From: Janibacter hoylei PVAS-1
Lineage (GTDB): Bacteria; Actinomycetota; Actinomycetes; Actinomycetales; Dermatophilaceae
Assembly (NCBI RefSeq): GCF_000297495.1
Contig: NZ_ALWX01000043.1
Location: forward strand, 1-64,000
Reading direction: 5' to 3'
Length of the DNA: 64,000 nucleotides
Below are positions 62,174 to 64,000 of the stretch, one piece after another. A model generated the notes under the pieces. It searched no databases and had not been told where the DNA came from. It was given only the letters and a program-made list of their open reading frames with translations. The position numbers and the translations under genes were made by a program. Numbering within the stretch: the stretch's first letter is position 1; every line of letters begins with the position of its first letter.

Positions 62174-63295
62174 TCAGGCCGATCGGGTGGCGGCGGGGTC
62201 GCGCGGGCGCTCCTGCGACTCGATGACCGCGAGCACCTCGGTGGCGCGGCACGTGCCGACGAGGCGCCCGTCGCCGTCGACGACGACACCGCGTCGGCTC
62301 GGGGAGGACAGCGCTGCGTCGAGCGCGGCCCGCAGCGGCCCGTCGACCCGCGCCAGGGTGCCCCCGAGCGCCAGCGCCGAGGTGTCGACGGGCTCCTCCT
62401 TGGCCAGGTCAGCCGGGCGGACCCAGCCGAGTGGCCGCCGCTCGTCGTCGACGACGAGCGCCCACCCGTCGCCTGCGGTGCCGCCGGCCTCCCTCGGCTG
62501 GCTGCCGAGGGAGAGCGTCGACTCGTCGTGCAGAGGGATGCGCGCGTGCTCGAAGCCGAGGGCCCGGTAGCCGCGGTCGCGGCCGAGGAAGTCGGCGACG
62601 AACTCGTCTGCGGGGTGGGCGAGCAGCTCTGCCGGCCGGGCCACCTGGGCCATGCGTCCACCGACCCGGAGCACGGCCACGTGGTCGCCGAGCTTGATCG
62701 CCTCGTCGATGTCGTGGGTGACCATGACGATCGTCTTGCCGAGCTCGCCCTGCAAGCGCAGGAACTCGTCCTGCAGCTGCTCGCGCACGACCGGGTCGAC
62801 GGCCGAGAAGGGCTCGTCCATGAGCATGACCGGCGGGTCCGCTGCGAGCGCGCGGGCGACCCCGACGCGCTGCTGCTGGCCCCCGGACAGCTGGCTGGGG
62901 TAGCGGCGGCCGAGTGCCGGGTCGAGGCCGACGAGCTCGAGCAGCTCGCGCGCCCGGGCGATCGCCTCGCGTCGCGACGTGCCGAGCAGCAGGGGGACGG
63001 TCGCGACGTTGCGCTCGACCGTGTGGTGGGGGAAGAGCCCGCCGTGCTGGATGACGTAGCCGATGCCGCGACGCAGCTCCGCCGCGTCCATGCCGAGCAC
63101 GTCCCGGCCGTCGATGGTCACCGACCCGGAGGTGGGCTCGATCATCCTGTTGATCATCCGCAGCGTCGTCGTCTTGCCGCAGCCCGAGGGCCCGACGAGC
63201 ACGGTGATGGCTCGGTCCGGTGCGGTGAGGCTGAGGTCGTCGACGGCTACCGTGCCGTCCGGGTACTGCTTGGTGACGCCGTCGAGACGGATCAT
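62174..63295 (-). CDS. OpuC-like ABC transporter ATP-binding subunit with CBS domains
   Basis: 373 residues. ABC domain: Walker A GPSGCGKTTTLRMINRM (near residue 36), Q-loop, signature LSGGQQQRVGVARALA, Walker B PVMLMDEPFSAVD and switch His in VTHDIDE. A C-terminal pair of CBS-like motifs follows from about 255 (the last reads RRGVVVDGDGRLVGTCRATE). In OpuA/OpuC-type ATPases CBS domains sense ionic strength or cyclic di-AMP. First gene of the four-gene cassette. ATG 63295 is 46 bases from the preceding stop. Confidence 0.94.
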   Translation of the reverse strand: MIRLDGVTKQYPDGTVAVDDLSLTAPDRAITVLVGPSGCGKTTTLRMINRMIEPTSGSVTIDGRDVLGMDAAELRRGIGYVIQHGGLFPHHTVERNVATVPLLLGTSRREAIARARELLELVGLDPALGRRYPSQLSGGQQQRVGVARALAADPPVMLMDEPFSAVDPVVREQLQDEFLRLQGELGKTIVMVTHDIDEAIKLGDHVAVLRVGGRMAQVARPAELLAHPADEFVADFLGRDRGYRALGFEHARIPLHDESTLSLGSQPREAGGTAGDGWALVVDDERRPLGWVRPADLAKEEPVDTSALALGGTLARVDGPLRAALDAALSSPSRRGVVVDGDGRLVGTCRATEVLAVIESQERPRDPAATRSA

Positions 63296-63341
63296 GCACG
63301 TCCCCTCTGTCCGGGAGATGGCCTCCTCGTGGTCTTCCAAC

Positions 63342-64000
63342 CTATCCCGAGAAGACGGCGAGCACCTCTGCCCGCGTGACGTCGGACACGCTCTCGTGCT
63401 GCCACCGGGGCGAGCGGTCCTTGTCGACGAGCTGAGCGCGCACACCTTCGGCGAAGTCCGCCCGCTGCAGCAGGCCCCGCGCCACGACCGTGTCCGTCTC
63501 GAGCACCTCGCGCACCGACCCGGCCGTCGCGGCCCGTCGCAGTGCCTCGAGGGTGACGGCCACCGACAACGGCGAGCGAAGGGAGATCTTCTCGGCTGCC
63601 GCACGGGCCTCGGGTGCGTCGTGGGCGCGCAGCCGCTCGACGATCGCCGCGGCGTCGTCGCCGGCGTAGCACTCGTCGATCCAGCCACGGGCGGAGGTGA
63701 GGGTGTCCGCCTTCGTCGTGGCGTCCTCGGGCACGGGCTCCACCGGGTTACCCGCCGCGATGCCGGCGAGCAGATCGGGCAGGCGCGCGGAGTCGACCAC
63801 GGCGTCGGCGAGACCCAGGGCGACGGCGTCGGCTCCCGTGATGGTCGTCCCGGTGAGGGCGACGTGGGTGCCGGTCTCGCCCGGGGCCCGGGAGAGCAGG
63901 TAGGTCGCGGCGACGTCGGGGAAGAAGCCGATGATCGTCTCGGGCATGGCGATCCGCGAGCGCTCGGTGGCCCAGCGGGCGGTGGCAAACATCGAGATGC
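63342..64000 (-). CDS. enoyl-CoA hydratase / 3-hydroxyisobutyryl-CoA hydrolase-like, 5' end cut
   Basis: The C-terminal 219 codons of a crotonase-fold enzyme entering from the right edge. RSRIAMPETIIGFFPDVAAT is the hallmark of the 3-hydroxyisobutyryl-CoA hydrolase branch (conserved E-GFFPD), and LVDKDRSPRWQHESVSDVT is its C-terminal signature. It hydrolyses 3-hydroxyisobutyryl-CoA in valine breakdown; this is an assignment by family. The part with the oxyanion hole is outside the window. Confidence 0.85.
   Translation of the reverse strand, partial: ISMFATARWATERSRIAMPETIIGFFPDVAATYLLSRAPGETGTHVALTGTTITGADAVALGLADAVVDSARLPDLLAGIAAGNPVEPVPEDATTKADTLTSARGWIDECYAGDDAAAIVERLRAHDAPEARAAAEKISLRSPLSVAVTLEALRRAATAGSVREVLETDTVVARGLLQRADFAEGVRAQLVDKDRSPRWQHESVSDVTRAEVLAVFSG

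Overview
The window is about 71% G+C, dense in genes, and typical of an actinobacterial chromosome. Family content (GTP-dependent PckG, IcmF, PntAB, LCP protein, FadE-type dehydrogenases) and the dnaX / SRP RNA / serine-tRNA neighbourhood point to Actinomycetota. A Janibacter-like member of the Intrasporangiaceae is my guess, from general resemblance only. I see no prophage, transposase, CRISPR array or rRNA.

Layout. 0-3.5 kb: the 5' part of dnaX (cut by the left edge), a flavin reductase, a membrane-anchored coiled-coil protein, SRP RNA and tRNA-Ser(GGA). 3.5-10.6 kb: a DUF3817 protein, then a leftward set made of a HerA-like ATPase, two large paralogous proteins with WXG100-like N-termini, and L-2-hydroxyglutarate oxidase. 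10.6-15.7 kb: a VapB-like protein, a LytR_C protein, a lipoprotein, tRNA-Ser(CGA), tadA, upp, a PH-domain protein, and a PadR/membrane-protein pair with a clear operator. 15.8-25.7 kb: pntAB, a ThDP enzyme, a PLP decarboxylase with an MFS transporter, an aminotransferase and a crcB pair. 25.8-32 kb: superoxide dismutase, a MarR regulator, icmF, two DUF202 proteins and a BtuF-like receptor. 32-43.5 kb: subtilisin, ParA, two acyl-CoA dehydrogenases, pckG, a fungalysin protease and a broken HxlR regulator. 43.6-53.7 kb: tRNA-Arg(ACG), a two-component system with two glycosyltransferases, tRNA-Ser(GCU), an LCP protein, cold-shock protein, aroQ and tRNA-Ser(UGA). 53.7-64 kb: a YtxH-like protein, cysE/cysK, an iron-sulfur reductase with an extraordinary repetitive tail, a four-gene OpuC-like osmolyte ABC operon and a cut enoyl-CoA hydratase-family gene.

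Genes that work together: PntA/PntB; CysK/CysE (cysteine synthesis, genes 2 bp apart); the OpuC-like cassette (four genes overlapping or nearly touching); response regulator, kinase, GT39 and GT2-GtrA; the paired acyl-CoA dehydrogenases; the paired CrcB subunits; and possibly IcmF with the corrinoid-type receptor downstream.

Main observations. (1) Five genes are each broken by a single-base frame error, three of them one extra base in a C/G run; dnaX may carry another. This looks more like a homopolymer problem in the assembly than gene decay. (2) A family of CTAG-centred palindromes sits in intergenic gaps, including one perfect 80-bp palindrome. (3) The heptamer CGAAGGG is strongly over-represented on both strands. 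(4) All four serine tRNA genes that I would expect in such a genome lie in one 50-kb stretch. (5) Two WXG100-like paralogues sit beside a HerA-like ATPase with no canonical ESX genes. (6) The iron-sulfur reductase ends in about 370 residues built round nine copies of a KNAAPSWETG motif.
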